Shown here in pieces: positions 1 through 5,162 of a DNA stretch of 6,244 nucleotides (within the stretch, counting starts at the first letter, position 1; each line of letters starts with the position of its first letter). The notes beneath the pieces were generated by a model. The model worked only from the letters and a program-made list of their open reading frames with translations, made no database searches and had not been told where the DNA came from. A program made the translations under genes and the position numbers. This DNA comes from CBEUVQ01 sp965546615. GTDB taxonomy: Bacteria; Bacillota; Desulfotomaculia; Desulfotomaculales; Desulfohalotomaculaceae. Location: positions 1-6,244 of the forward strand of contig CBEUVQ010000070.1 of NCBI GenBank assembly GCA_965546615.1, in the 5' to 3' direction.

Positions 1-304
1 CCCAAGCAATTCTCTTGTAAGCTTCCGCAATTTCGGGATATCCTTCACGGTCTGCCTGCCGGCTCATCGCCAAGTACATGCCCACTTCGGTGCATTCACC
101 CATGAAATTGTCTTTCAGACCTTGAACTACTTCCGGGTCTAAGCCTTGAGCGGTGCCCACTTTGTGCTCGTCAGCATAAACTAATTCTTCGCCTTCTTTT
201 TTCTCCACAAACTTTTCAGCCGGCACCCCGCACTGTGGGCATTTTTCCGGTGCGGTCTCCCCGGTATGCACATAACCGCAGACAGTACAAACAAATTTTT
301 TCAT
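1..304 (-). CDS. rbr: Reverse rubrerythrin / NADH peroxidase-type protein, N-terminal part (C-terminus beyond left edge)
   Basis: The visible 101 residues begin MKKFVCTVCGYVH and show a rubredoxin iron site with cysteines 6, 9, 22 and 25 (CTVCG and CPQCG) at the N-terminus. The start of a rubrerythrin di-iron ferritin-like domain follows: GECTEVGMYLAMSRQADREG at about 69-88, in which Glu70 should be a di-iron ligand. Rubredoxin-first order is the mark of the 'reverse' rubrerythrins of anaerobes, cytoplasmic proteins that reduce hydrogen peroxide to water with electrons from NAD(P)H via rubredoxin or a reductase. The EExxH part of the di-iron site is outside the window. The ATG is preceded by AAGGAGGAAG at a good distance. 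The gene lies 27 bases after perR on the same strand with no terminator between them, so the two are probably cotranscribed, which fits a peroxide defence role. Family assignment is firm; the electron donor is inferred. Confidence 0.93.
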   Translation of the reverse strand, partial: MKKFVCTVCGYVHTGETAPEKCPQCGVPAEKFVEKKEGEELVYADEHKVGTAQGLDPEVVQGLKDNFMGECTEVGMYLAMSRQADREGYPEIAEAYKRIAW

Positions 305-331
305 AGTTCTCTTCCTCCTTATAATTTTAAT

Positions 332-754
332 TTAATGTTTATTTTTTAGGCATTGATTGCAGATGCCGATAAAATACAGGTGTACTTCATTAACCTGATG
401 GATTTTTAAGCCGGAAACATCGATATCGGGAAAATCTCCCTCAACGTCGTAAACATTACCGCAGTTTTCGCATTTAAAATGACCGTGAGCGGAAGTGTCG
501 GCATCATACCGCGTTTCGTTTTCTTCTATTACCAGCCGCTGCACGATATGGTGGTCTAAAAAAAGCTTCAGCGTGTTGTAAACGGTAGTTTTAGACAGAG
601 TAGGTATCTCTTTAACCAGCGCTTTGAAAATACCGTCAACGGTGGGATGATTTTTATAGCGGATAAGGTATTCAAATATTTTAATTCTTTGATAAGACGG
701 CTTGATACCGTGCTCTTTAAAGTACGTTTCGATAGGTTGATCAGTAAAATTCAT
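332..754 (-). CDS. perR: PerR-type peroxide-sensing Fur family repressor
   Basis: This is a 140-residue Fur family regulator, normal in length for PerR. Residues 1-80 form the winged-helix DNA-binding domain (SYQRIKIFEYL at 20-30, SKTTVYNTLKLF at 54-65) and the rest is the dimerisation domain. The structural zinc site is complete: Cys95 and Cys98 (CENC), Cys132 and Cys135 (CNQC). All five regulatory-metal ligands known from Bacillus PerR (H37, D85, H91, H93, D104) have counterparts here: His36, Asp84, His90, His92 and Asp103. Aspartate at the last position is typical of PerR, whereas Fur usually has glutamate. In the family, iron-catalysed oxidation of the histidines releases the repressor from DNA. 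AGAGGTGA lies just before the ATG. Two operator-like palindromes lie over its own promoter, and a peroxidase gene follows, both supporting PerR over Fur or Zur. The specific metal and inducer are inferred. Confidence 0.87.
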   Translation of the reverse strand: MNFTDQPIETYFKEHGIKPSYQRIKIFEYLIRYKNHPTVDGIFKALVKEIPTLSKTTVYNTLKLFLDHHIVQRLVIEENETRYDADTSAHGHFKCENCGNVYDVEGDFPDIDVSGLKIHQVNEVHLYFIGICNQCLKNKH

Positions 755-776
755 GATATCACCTCTTTTCCGGTGA

Positions 777-791
777 CTATAATAATTTTAA
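777..791. promoter_or_regulatory. PerR box (operator 1) in the perR leader
   Basis: The sequence CTATAATAATTTTAA matches the Bacillus PerR box TTATAATNATTATAA at 12 of 14 defined positions, with the 7-1-7 symmetry of Fur family operators. It lies about 15-30 bases downstream of the predicted perR transcription start, where a bound repressor would block elongation or initiation. It points to autoregulation of the perR-peroxidase operon. Confidence 0.7.
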
Positions 792-793
792 CT

Positions 794-808
794 TTGTAAT
801 GATTACAT
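794..808. promoter_or_regulatory. Fur family operator 2, overlapping the predicted perR transcription start
   Basis: TTGTAATGATTACAT contains a perfect 13-base inverted repeat TGTAAT-G-ATTACA (795-807). It matches the PerR box at 11 of 14 positions and equally matches the Zur-type consensus TCGTAATNATTACGA at 11 of 14. It follows the -10 element directly and covers the likely start of transcription near 806, a classic repressor position. Its centre is 17 bases from the centre of the other operator. Which Fur family member binds it cannot be settled from sequence, but the PerR encoded next to it is the simplest candidate. Confidence 0.6.
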
Positions 809-812
809 TTTT

Positions 813-841
813 ATTATAAAAACAGATACTGCCGCTGTCAA
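813..841 (-). promoter_or_regulatory. Promoter of the perR-peroxidase operon
   Basis: On the minus strand, a consensus -35 TTGACA (841-836) and a consensus -10 TATAAT (818-813) are separated by 17 bases. Transcription should start near 806, leaving a leader of about 50 bases before the perR ATG. A/T tracts just upstream (845-856) could act as an UP element. Such a strong promoter beneath two repressor sites suggests high output once repression is lifted. Confidence 0.85.
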
Positions 842-859
842 GCGTTTTTTAAAAAATTT

Positions 860-874
860 GCAGAAATTTTCTGC
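860..874. repeat. 15-bp perfect palindrome upstream of the perR promoter
   Basis: GCAGAAA-T-TTTCTGC is a perfect 7-1-7 inverted repeat lying about 20 bases upstream of the perR -35 element and 21 bases beyond the ktrB terminator. It has Fur-like spacing but not a Fur family core. It could be an upstream regulator site; there is no further evidence of function. Confidence 0.4.
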
Positions 875-894
875 GCGGTTGGTGTGCGCCGGGC

Positions 895-932
895 AAAAAA
901 AATAACCCGGGAAGGTGATGCCAACCCGGATT
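895..932 (-). terminator. Rho-independent terminator of ktrB
   Basis: Read on the minus strand, AATCCGGG (932-925) pairs with CCCGGGTT (911-904) to form an 8-bp GC-rich stem with one T-G wobble and a 13-base loop. The stem is followed by A and then eight T residues (902-895). It starts three bases after the ktrB stop codon, so it ends the ktrB transcript before the perR promoter. Confidence 0.88.
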
Positions 933-935
933 GTT

Positions 936-2279
936 TTAACCGATAAGAAGTTTTTCTTCCACATAGCGGTAATGCTTTTTCTCGTTTCTGTTGGACAGTG
1001 CGAAAGCCAGCGTCAGCGGGCCTAATCTGCCGATAAACATCGTGGCAATGATAATTATTCTGCCGGCCGGTGTTAAGTCAGACGTTAAACCGGCAGACAG
1101 GCCAACGGTGCCGAAAGCGGATACCGTTTCAAAAAGGATGTTGGTGAGTTCCGCTTTAGTGCTGTGCTCGGTAAATGTCAGCAGCAGTGCGGCGGTAAAC
1201 ACTACACCCATCGAGATAACGATTACCGCCAGCGAGCGAAAGATCATTTCGATACCTATTCTGCGCTCAAAGATGTTTACATCGCTGCGCCCTTTGACAA
1301 TTGATGCCAATGCCAGAACAAGCACCGCAAATGTGTTCACTTTAATGCCGCCGCCGGTGGAACCCGATGCCGCGCCGACAAACATCAGCAGCATAATTAA
1401 CAGCTGCGAGCCGGCGGTCATGGCGGCGATATCCACCGTGTTAAAACCGGCCGTTCTGGGTGACAGCCCCTGAAAAAACGCCGCCCAAATGCGGTCGTGC
1501 AGGCTTAAGCCTCCCAATGTGGCGGGGTTAAACGATTCCGCAAAGAAAATAAAAGCAATGCCGATAACTGCAAAGGCGCTGTAGAAAACAAGCACCGTCT
1601 TGGAATTTAGTGATAAGCGGCGCCAGCTGCGCTTGTGATAAATATCCAAAATTACTGTAAAACCGAGACCGCCGAGAACAAATAACAGTGCGGCGGTGAT
1701 GTTAACCACCGGATCGCCGACATAGCGGCTCAAGCTGTCGGGCCACAGTGAAAAACCGGCATTGTTAAAAGCAGATATTGAATGAAAGAGTGCATAGTAC
1801 AGCGCCTGCGGCAGCCCCATTTCTTTATACCAGTTTAATGTCAGCACAATTGTGCCGATAAATTCCAGCAGCAGTGCGATTACCGCGATGGCTATTGTCA
1901 GCTTCACCAGACCGGCAAGGGAGTTGGCATTCACCGCCTGCTTGATTAACAGCCGTTCTTTAATACCGATGCGCTTTCCCAGTGCAACCGCCACCACAAC
2001 CCCGAAGGTCATAAATCCCAGGCCGCCGAACTGAATGAGCAGCATAATCAGTACCTGCCCGAATAATGAAAAATCAGCGCCGGTGTCAACCACCGACAGT
2101 CCGGTAACGCATACCGCAGATGTGGCGGTAAACAGCGCATTCAGCAGACCGATGCTTTTACCGTCGGCAGATGCAACCGGTAAATTCAAAAGCAGTGTGC
2201 CGATGAAAATGATGACGGCAAAACCGAAGATGATTATCTGCGGCGGGCTGAATTCTTTTGTGTTGTTTTTTACAGCCAT
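936..2279 (-). CDS. ktrB: Potassium uptake transporter KtrB (Trk/Ktr/HKT superfamily)
   Basis: This 447-residue integral membrane protein is built of four M1-P-M2 repeats. The four selectivity-filter loops are visible: TSAVCVTGLS (53-62, Gly60), SAFNNAGFS (169-177, Gly175), SPRTAGFNT (273-281, Gly278) and SAFGTVGLS (387-395, Gly393). Glycine at all four filter positions indicates potassium selectivity. The intramembrane gating loop typical of KtrB is GAASGSTGGGIK (302-313), and the conserved GRLGPLT with its arginine is at 417-423. Length and the short cytoplasmic N-terminus fit KtrB better than the longer TrkH. The ATG is preceded by AAAAGGAG with eight bases' spacing. KtrB normally works with a cytoplasmic RCK-domain ring, KtrA or KtrC, that binds nucleotides; none lies in this window, and the gene has its own terminator, so the partner must be encoded elsewhere. 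Coupling to sodium, known in some relatives, is not visible here. Confidence 0.94.
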   Translation of the reverse strand: MAVKNNTKEFSPPQIIIFGFAVIIFIGTLLLNLPVASADGKSIGLLNALFTATSAVCVTGLSVVDTGADFSLFGQVLIMLLIQFGGLGFMTFGVVVAVALGKRIGIKERLLIKQAVNANSLAGLVKLTIAIAVIALLLEFIGTIVLTLNWYKEMGLPQALYYALFHSISAFNNAGFSLWPDSLSRYVGDPVVNITAALLFVLGGLGFTVILDIYHKRSWRRLSLNSKTVLVFYSAFAVIGIAFIFFAESFNPATLGGLSLHDRIWAAFFQGLSPRTAGFNTVDIAAMTAGSQLLIMLLMFVGAASGSTGGGIKVNTFAVLVLALASIVKGRSDVNIFERRIGIEMIFRSLAVIVISMGVVFTAALLLTFTEHSTKAELTNILFETVSAFGTVGLSAGLTSDLTPAGRIIIIATMFIGRLGPLTLAFALSNRNEKKHYRYVEEKLLIG

Positions 2280-2341
2280 GCATGATACTCCTTTTAGCAG
2301 TGATTACAGCGTGCTGCATGATAACAAAAAGCGGCAGATAT

Positions 2342-2370
2342 AGAATACATCTTATTTTACCACAAGTAAA
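2342..2370 (-). promoter_or_regulatory. Possible ktrB promoter
   Basis: On the minus strand, TTTACT (2370-2365) and TATTCT (2347-2342) are 17 bases apart, each matching four of six consensus bases. An overlapping alternative uses TTGTGG and TATATC, also 17 bases apart. Either would give a leader of roughly 50-60 bases. The exact elements are uncertain. Confidence 0.35.
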
Positions 2371-2482
2371 TAATTTGCTGAACAGAAGCAAAATCAGGCG
2401 CATTTTAAATTAATATGCTGCACTCGGTGGCAAAAAAGCGATTTTTTGGCAAAATATGTTTTAAAAAAATGTGCTTTCTTCC
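2371..2482. other. AT-rich divergent intergenic core between ktrB and the pro operon
   Basis: This stretch lies between the probable ktrB promoter and the proBAC promoter. It is rich in A and T runs. The only structure I see is AAAAAA-GCGA-TTTTTT at about 2432-2447, flanked by direct copies of GGCAAAA, which may simply be curved promoter DNA. I see no coding potential and no recognisable operator. Confidence 0.4.
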
Positions 2483-2511
2483 TTGAAATACCGCTGTGGG
2501 AAGTTTATAAT
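2483..2511 (+). promoter_or_regulatory. Promoter of the T-box proBAC operon
   Basis: TTGAAA (2483-2488) and a consensus TATAAT (2506-2511) are separated by 17 bases. Transcription should start near 2518, about 25 bases before the base of T-box stem I and about 275 bases before proB. The position fits the leader RNA exactly. Confidence 0.85.
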
Positions 2512-2542
2512 TAACGTTAAAATTCAGCTGAAATGCTATGAC

Positions 2543-2627
2543 GGAGATATTTAAGAATTTTGCTGCCGTCCAGAGAAGGCACTCAAGGCTGGGAGGTGCC
2601 TCGGCGGAAATTCTTAAAACCCGCTCC
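2543..2627 (+). promoter_or_regulatory. T-box stem I with proline specifier loop
   Basis: GGAG (2543-2546) pairs with CTCC (2624-2627), and AAGAATTT (2553-2560) pairs perfectly with AAATTCTT (2608-2615). These two helices enclose the specifier loop, with ATATTT on the 5' side and AAAACCCG on the 3' side. CCC (2620-2622) is the specifier, followed by purine G2623. Higher up, AGGCAC (2577-2582) can pair with GTGCCT (2596-2601) beneath the apical loop. Confidence 0.8.
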
Positions 2628-2702
2628 TGAGCAGTTAGGGATTTAACCTAACCGGCTGCCCCCGATACAGGGCAGAGAGTGAATGTGCACCGGGCACATT
2701 AA

Positions 2703-2741
2703 TTAAGGTGGTACCACGAAAGCAAATCCTTTCGTCCTTAG
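2703..2741 (+). promoter_or_regulatory. T-box antiterminator hairpin
   Basis: TTAAGG (2703-2708) pairs with CCTTAG (2736-2741), and ACGAAAG (2716-2722) pairs with CTTTCGT (2729-2735). Between the two helices is the standard seven-base bulge TGGTACC (2709-2715), which receives the tRNA 3' end. The 3' half uses bases of the terminator stem, so the two folds exclude each other. Confidence 0.88.
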
Positions 2742-2757
2742 GGATGAAAGGATTTTT
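2724..2757 (+). terminator. Regulated intrinsic terminator of the T-box leader
   Basis: AATCCTTTCGTCC (2725-2737) and GGATGAAAGGATT (2742-2754) form a 13-bp stem with a single G-T wobble and a TTAG loop. Five T residues (2753-2757) end it, then C. It forms when charged tRNA-Pro dominates, stopping transcription before proB. Confidence 0.9.
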
Positions 2758-2778
2758 CTGTTATCTGCACCATTCTTT

Positions 2779-2785
2779 AGGAGGT
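2779..2785 (+). promoter_or_regulatory. Ribosome binding site that fixes the proB TTG start
   Basis: AGGAGGT lies eight bases before TTG 2793. The next in-frame candidate, ATG 2811, is too far from it and has no good site of its own, so TTG is preferred. Confidence 0.8.
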
Positions 2786-2792
2786 AGTTAAA

Positions 2793-3893
2793 TTGGAGCA
2801 TCAGCAGAGAATGGTTATTAAAATTGGCAGCAGCAGCTTGACCGGTGAAAACGGTGCGCTGAATGTGCCGAAAATGGCTTCTTTAAGTAAAAGCATTGCA
2901 GAGCTTAAGCGGCAGGGCTGGCAGCCGGTGCTGGTTTCTTCCGGTGCGGTGGCGGCAGGGTTGAGCCGTTTGGGCTGGCATGCCGGCAAACTCACCATGC
3001 CGGAGCGGCAGGCAGCTGCTGCGGTGGGGCAGAGTTTGTTAATGGAGCAGTATAATAAACTTTTGCAGAAGGAAGGCTTAAAGACGGCGCAGGTGCTGCT
3101 TACCAGGGAAGATTTGGCGGACCGCAGGCGCTACGTTAACGCCCGCAATACCGTCAACTTACTGCTGGAGCACGGTGTGCTGCCGATAGTTAATGAGAAT
3201 GATACCGTTGCTTATGCAGAAATAAAATTTGGTGATAATGATACTTTAAGCGCGCTGGTGGCCGGTTTGGCGGAAGCACAGCTGTTGGTTATTCTTACCG
3301 ATATCGACGGCTTGTACAGCGGTGATCCGCGCAAAGACCCGGAAGCGGCGCTGATTCCGGTGGTAAAAGAGATTGATGAAAAGCTGGAACGGGCTGCCGG
3401 CGGCAGCGGCAGTGCGGTTGGCACCGGCGGCATGCGCACCAAACTGGCGGCCGCCCGCATTGCTGCTAAAAGCGGCATTCGCACTGTCATTGCCGGTGCG
3501 CACAACCCCGGCTGCATTTTGGCGATTGCCGGCGGTGAGCGCATAGGCACCAGCTTTGAACCGGCCGCCCACTCGCTGCGCAGCCGCAAACAGTGGATTG
3601 CATTCAGCAGTGTGCCCAGGGGAACAATAATTGTCGATCAAGGAGCGGCACGCGCTGTCGTTCATCAGAAAAAAAGCCTGCTGGCGGTAGGTGTTTTAGA
3701 TGTAAAAGGAACATTTTCCGCCGGCAGTGTGGTGGCGGTAAAATCAGGAGACGGCATGTATCTTGCCAAAGGCATATCCAACCTGTCTTCTGAAGATTTG
3801 CGCTTAGTGGCCGGCAAACACCGGCACAATTTAGAGGTGATTAATCGAGACTGGCTGGCAGCGGAAGGGGTTGATGTGCAGTGTCAGCAGTAA
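2793..3893 (+). CDS. proB: Glutamate 5-kinase
   Basis: This 366-residue cytoplasmic enzyme phosphorylates L-glutamate with ATP to L-glutamyl 5-phosphate, the first and usually proline-inhibited step of proline synthesis. The amino acid kinase domain spans about residues 7-255: VIKIGSSSLT (8-17, Lys10 in the phosphate-binding loop), SSGAVAAG (49-56), NENDTVA (134-140), FGDNDTLSA (146-154), TDIDGLYSGDPR (169-180) and GTGGMRTKL (210-218). A C-terminal PUA domain covers about 275-350. Length equals that of two-domain ProB proteins. The start is TTG, chosen because of the strong AGGAGGT site; Met7 is the alternative. It is the first gene of the operon, about 30 bases after the T-box terminator, and its end overlaps proA by 13 bases. 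Transcription is under tRNA-Pro control and activity probably under proline feedback (family knowledge). Confidence 0.97.
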   Translation: MEHQQRMVIKIGSSSLTGENGALNVPKMASLSKSIAELKRQGWQPVLVSSGAVAAGLSRLGWHAGKLTMPERQAAAAVGQSLLMEQYNKLLQKEGLKTAQVLLTREDLADRRRYVNARNTVNLLLEHGVLPIVNENDTVAYAEIKFGDNDTLSALVAGLAEAQLLVILTDIDGLYSGDPRKDPEAALIPVVKEIDEKLERAAGGSGSAVGTGGMRTKLAAARIAAKSGIRTVIAGAHNPGCILAIAGGERIGTSFEPAAHSLRSRKQWIAFSSVPRGTIIVDQGAARAVVHQKKSLLAVGVLDVKGTFSAGSVVAVKSGDGMYLAKGISNLSSEDLRLVAGKHRHNLEVINRDWLAAEGVDVQCQQ

Positions 3894-5128
3894 AACAATC
3901 GGCGGCTGCGGCGAAAGCTGCCGCCGCAGAACTTGCCGCATTGGATGCGGCGGCGAAAAACAAAGCTTTAAATATCATTGCTGAACAGCTTATTGCGGAC
4001 AGCAGAGAAATTATAAAAGCCAACAGTGTGGATTTGGAAAACGGAAAAAAATCCGGGCTGAGCGCGCCGCTTTTAGACCGGCTGGCGCTGGATGACGCCC
4101 GCTTAAGCGGCATTGTTGAAGGTGTGCGCCAGGTGGCCGCTTTAGAAGACCCGGTGGGTGAAATTGTGGAAAGCTGGACGCGGCCCAACGGGCTTACGAT
4201 TAACAAAGTGCGGGTGCCGATGGGGGTGGCGGCAATCATTTACGAAGGCCGCCCCAACGTAACGGTTGACGCAGCGGCACTGTGCTTAAAGGCAGGCAGT
4301 GCGGTGGTGCTGCGGGGCAGTTCCGGTGCGATTAACAGCAACCGGGCGCTGGTTGCGTCAATTAAAACCGGGCTGGAAAAAGCGGGTGTTTCCGCCGATG
4401 CGGTGCAGCTGGTCAACACCACCGACCGGGCGGCGGTGGATGAGCTGCTGAAGTTAAACGGTTTAATTGACCTGGTAATTCCGCGGGGCGGCGCGGGGCT
4501 GATTCAAAAAGTGGTGCAGAATGCCACTGTGCCGGTAATTGAAACCGGTGTGGGCAACTGTCACATCTACATTGACAAAGATGCCGACCCGAAGATGGCG
4601 CTGGATATTATCGTTAACGCCAAGTGTCAGCGGTACGGCGTGTGCAACGCCGCGGAATCTTTAATTGTGCATCAGGATATGGCGGGCAGTTGGCTGCCGC
4701 GCGCCGTTAAAGAACTGCAGGACAGGGGAGTGGTTGTGCGCGGCTGTGCGCAGACGCAGAAGCTTGCCGCCGGTGTAGAACCGGCGCAGCAGAGTGATTG
4801 GGAAACCGAGTTTCTTGCCCCCGTTATTGCGGTAAAAGTTGCTGCCGATTTGGCTGAGGCAGTTGCCCACATTCAGCGGTACAGCAGCGGTCATTCCGAA
4901 GCAATTGTTACCGATAATCAAGAAACAGCGGATATTTTTCTGCGCGCTGTTGACGCGGCGGCGGTTTACCACAACGCCTCCACCAGATTTACCGACGGTT
5001 TTGAATTCGGGTTCGGTGCGGAAATCGGCATCAGCACCCAAAAACTGCATGCCCGCGGGCCGATGGGGCTGAAAGAGTTAACAAGCTATAAGTATGTTGT
5101 TTTAGGCACCGGACAGGTGAGGTCATAA
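3881..5128 (+). CDS. proA: Gamma-glutamyl phosphate reductase (glutamate-5-semialdehyde dehydrogenase)
   Basis: This 415-residue member of the aldehyde dehydrogenase superfamily reduces L-glutamyl 5-phosphate with NADPH to glutamate 5-semialdehyde, which cyclises spontaneously to pyrroline-5-carboxylate. Visible family motifs are YEGRPNVTVDAAALCLKAGS (121-140), RGSSGAINSN (145-154), IPRGGAGLI (200-208), ETGVGNCHIY (221-230), the catalytic segment QRYGVCNAAE with nucleophile Cys255, YHNASTRFTDG (363-373) and GISTQKLHARGPMGLKEL (383-400). Length is normal. The start is GTG 3881, inside the last codons of proB, with GGAAGGGG ten bases upstream; the 13-base overlap suggests translational coupling, useful because ProB and ProA handle a labile intermediate and are thought to form a complex. 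The N-terminus is unusually alanine-rich (residues 8-25) but still fits the first helix of the fold. Confidence 0.97.
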   Translation: MSAVKQSAAAAKAAAAELAALDAAAKNKALNIIAEQLIADSREIIKANSVDLENGKKSGLSAPLLDRLALDDARLSGIVEGVRQVAALEDPVGEIVESWTRPNGLTINKVRVPMGVAAIIYEGRPNVTVDAAALCLKAGSAVVLRGSSGAINSNRALVASIKTGLEKAGVSADAVQLVNTTDRAAVDELLKLNGLIDLVIPRGGAGLIQKVVQNATVPVIETGVGNCHIYIDKDADPKMALDIIVNAKCQRYGVCNAAESLIVHQDMAGSWLPRAVKELQDRGVVVRGCAQTQKLAAGVEPAQQSDWETEFLAPVIAVKVAADLAEAVAHIQRYSSGHSEAIVTDNQETADIFLRAVDAAAVYHNASTRFTDGFEFGFGAEIGISTQKLHARGPMGLKELTSYKYVVLGTGQVRS

Positions 5129-5147
5129 AATTAATGCAGCTTGTCAG

Positions 5148-5154
5148 AGAGGGG
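5148..5154 (+). promoter_or_regulatory. Ribosome binding site for the proC TTG start
   Basis: AGAGGGG lies eight bases before TTG 5163. No in-frame ATG is found near it, and the Rossmann motif begins at residue 11, so little room exists for a later start. It decides the non-ATG start. Confidence 0.7.
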
Positions 5155-5162
5155 AAAGTTTT

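Larger units (their letters stand above)
2518..2760 (+). promoter_or_regulatory. T-box riboswitch leader, predicted to sense uncharged tRNA-Pro
   Basis: The leader holds all main T-box elements in order. Stem I closes with GGAG (2543-2546) against CTCC (2624-2627) and has the conserved AGAGA bulge at 2572-2576. A stem II region follows (GCAG 2631-2634 with CTGC 2656-2659). Stem III is AATGTGC (2682-2688) with GCACATT (2694-2700). Then come the T-box proper AAGGTGGTACCACG (2705-2718) and a terminator. The specifier-loop triplet is CCC at 2620-2622, just before a purine and the closing helix, as the family requires; shifting by one gives CCG, also proline. The TGGT of the bulge would pair with ACCA at the tRNA 3' end, which fits the A73 usual in bacterial tRNA-Pro. 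Uncharged tRNA should stabilise the antiterminator and allow transcription of proBAC; charged tRNA leaves the terminator to form. Exact start of the RNA is inferred. Confidence 0.93.

Noticed and set aside
319..334. PerR-like half-site TTATAAT in the gap between perR and the peroxidase gene
   Set aside because: Only the left half matches well (about 10 of 14 overall) in very AT-rich DNA, and I see no good promoter beside it; it is probably chance.
991..1473. Open frame of 160 codons on the plus strand inside ktrB
   Set aside because: It is antisense to a clear transporter gene, has no ribosome binding site or recognisable domain, and its composition is explained by the reverse of hydrophobic codons.
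2280..2341. Possible cyclic di-AMP (ydaO-type) riboswitch in the ktrB leader, as seen before some ktr genes
   Set aside because: The predicted leader is only about 60 bases, too short for that riboswitch, and none of its conserved blocks are visible. CAGCGTGCTG at about 2308-2317 is only a short palindrome.
2158..2403. 81-codon minus-strand frame overlapping the start of ktrB and its leader
   Set aside because: It runs out of frame through the ktrB start, shows no family features and would conflict with the well-placed ktrB ribosome binding site.
2432..2447. A6-GCGA-T6 inverted repeat as a terminator
   Set aside because: The stem is only A-T pairs with no GC core and no gene ends there; curved promoter DNA is a simpler reading.
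3212..3665. Overlapping minus-strand open frames within proB
   Set aside because: They are shadows of the GC-rich proB coding strand; no motifs, no start context, and proB itself is complete and conserved.
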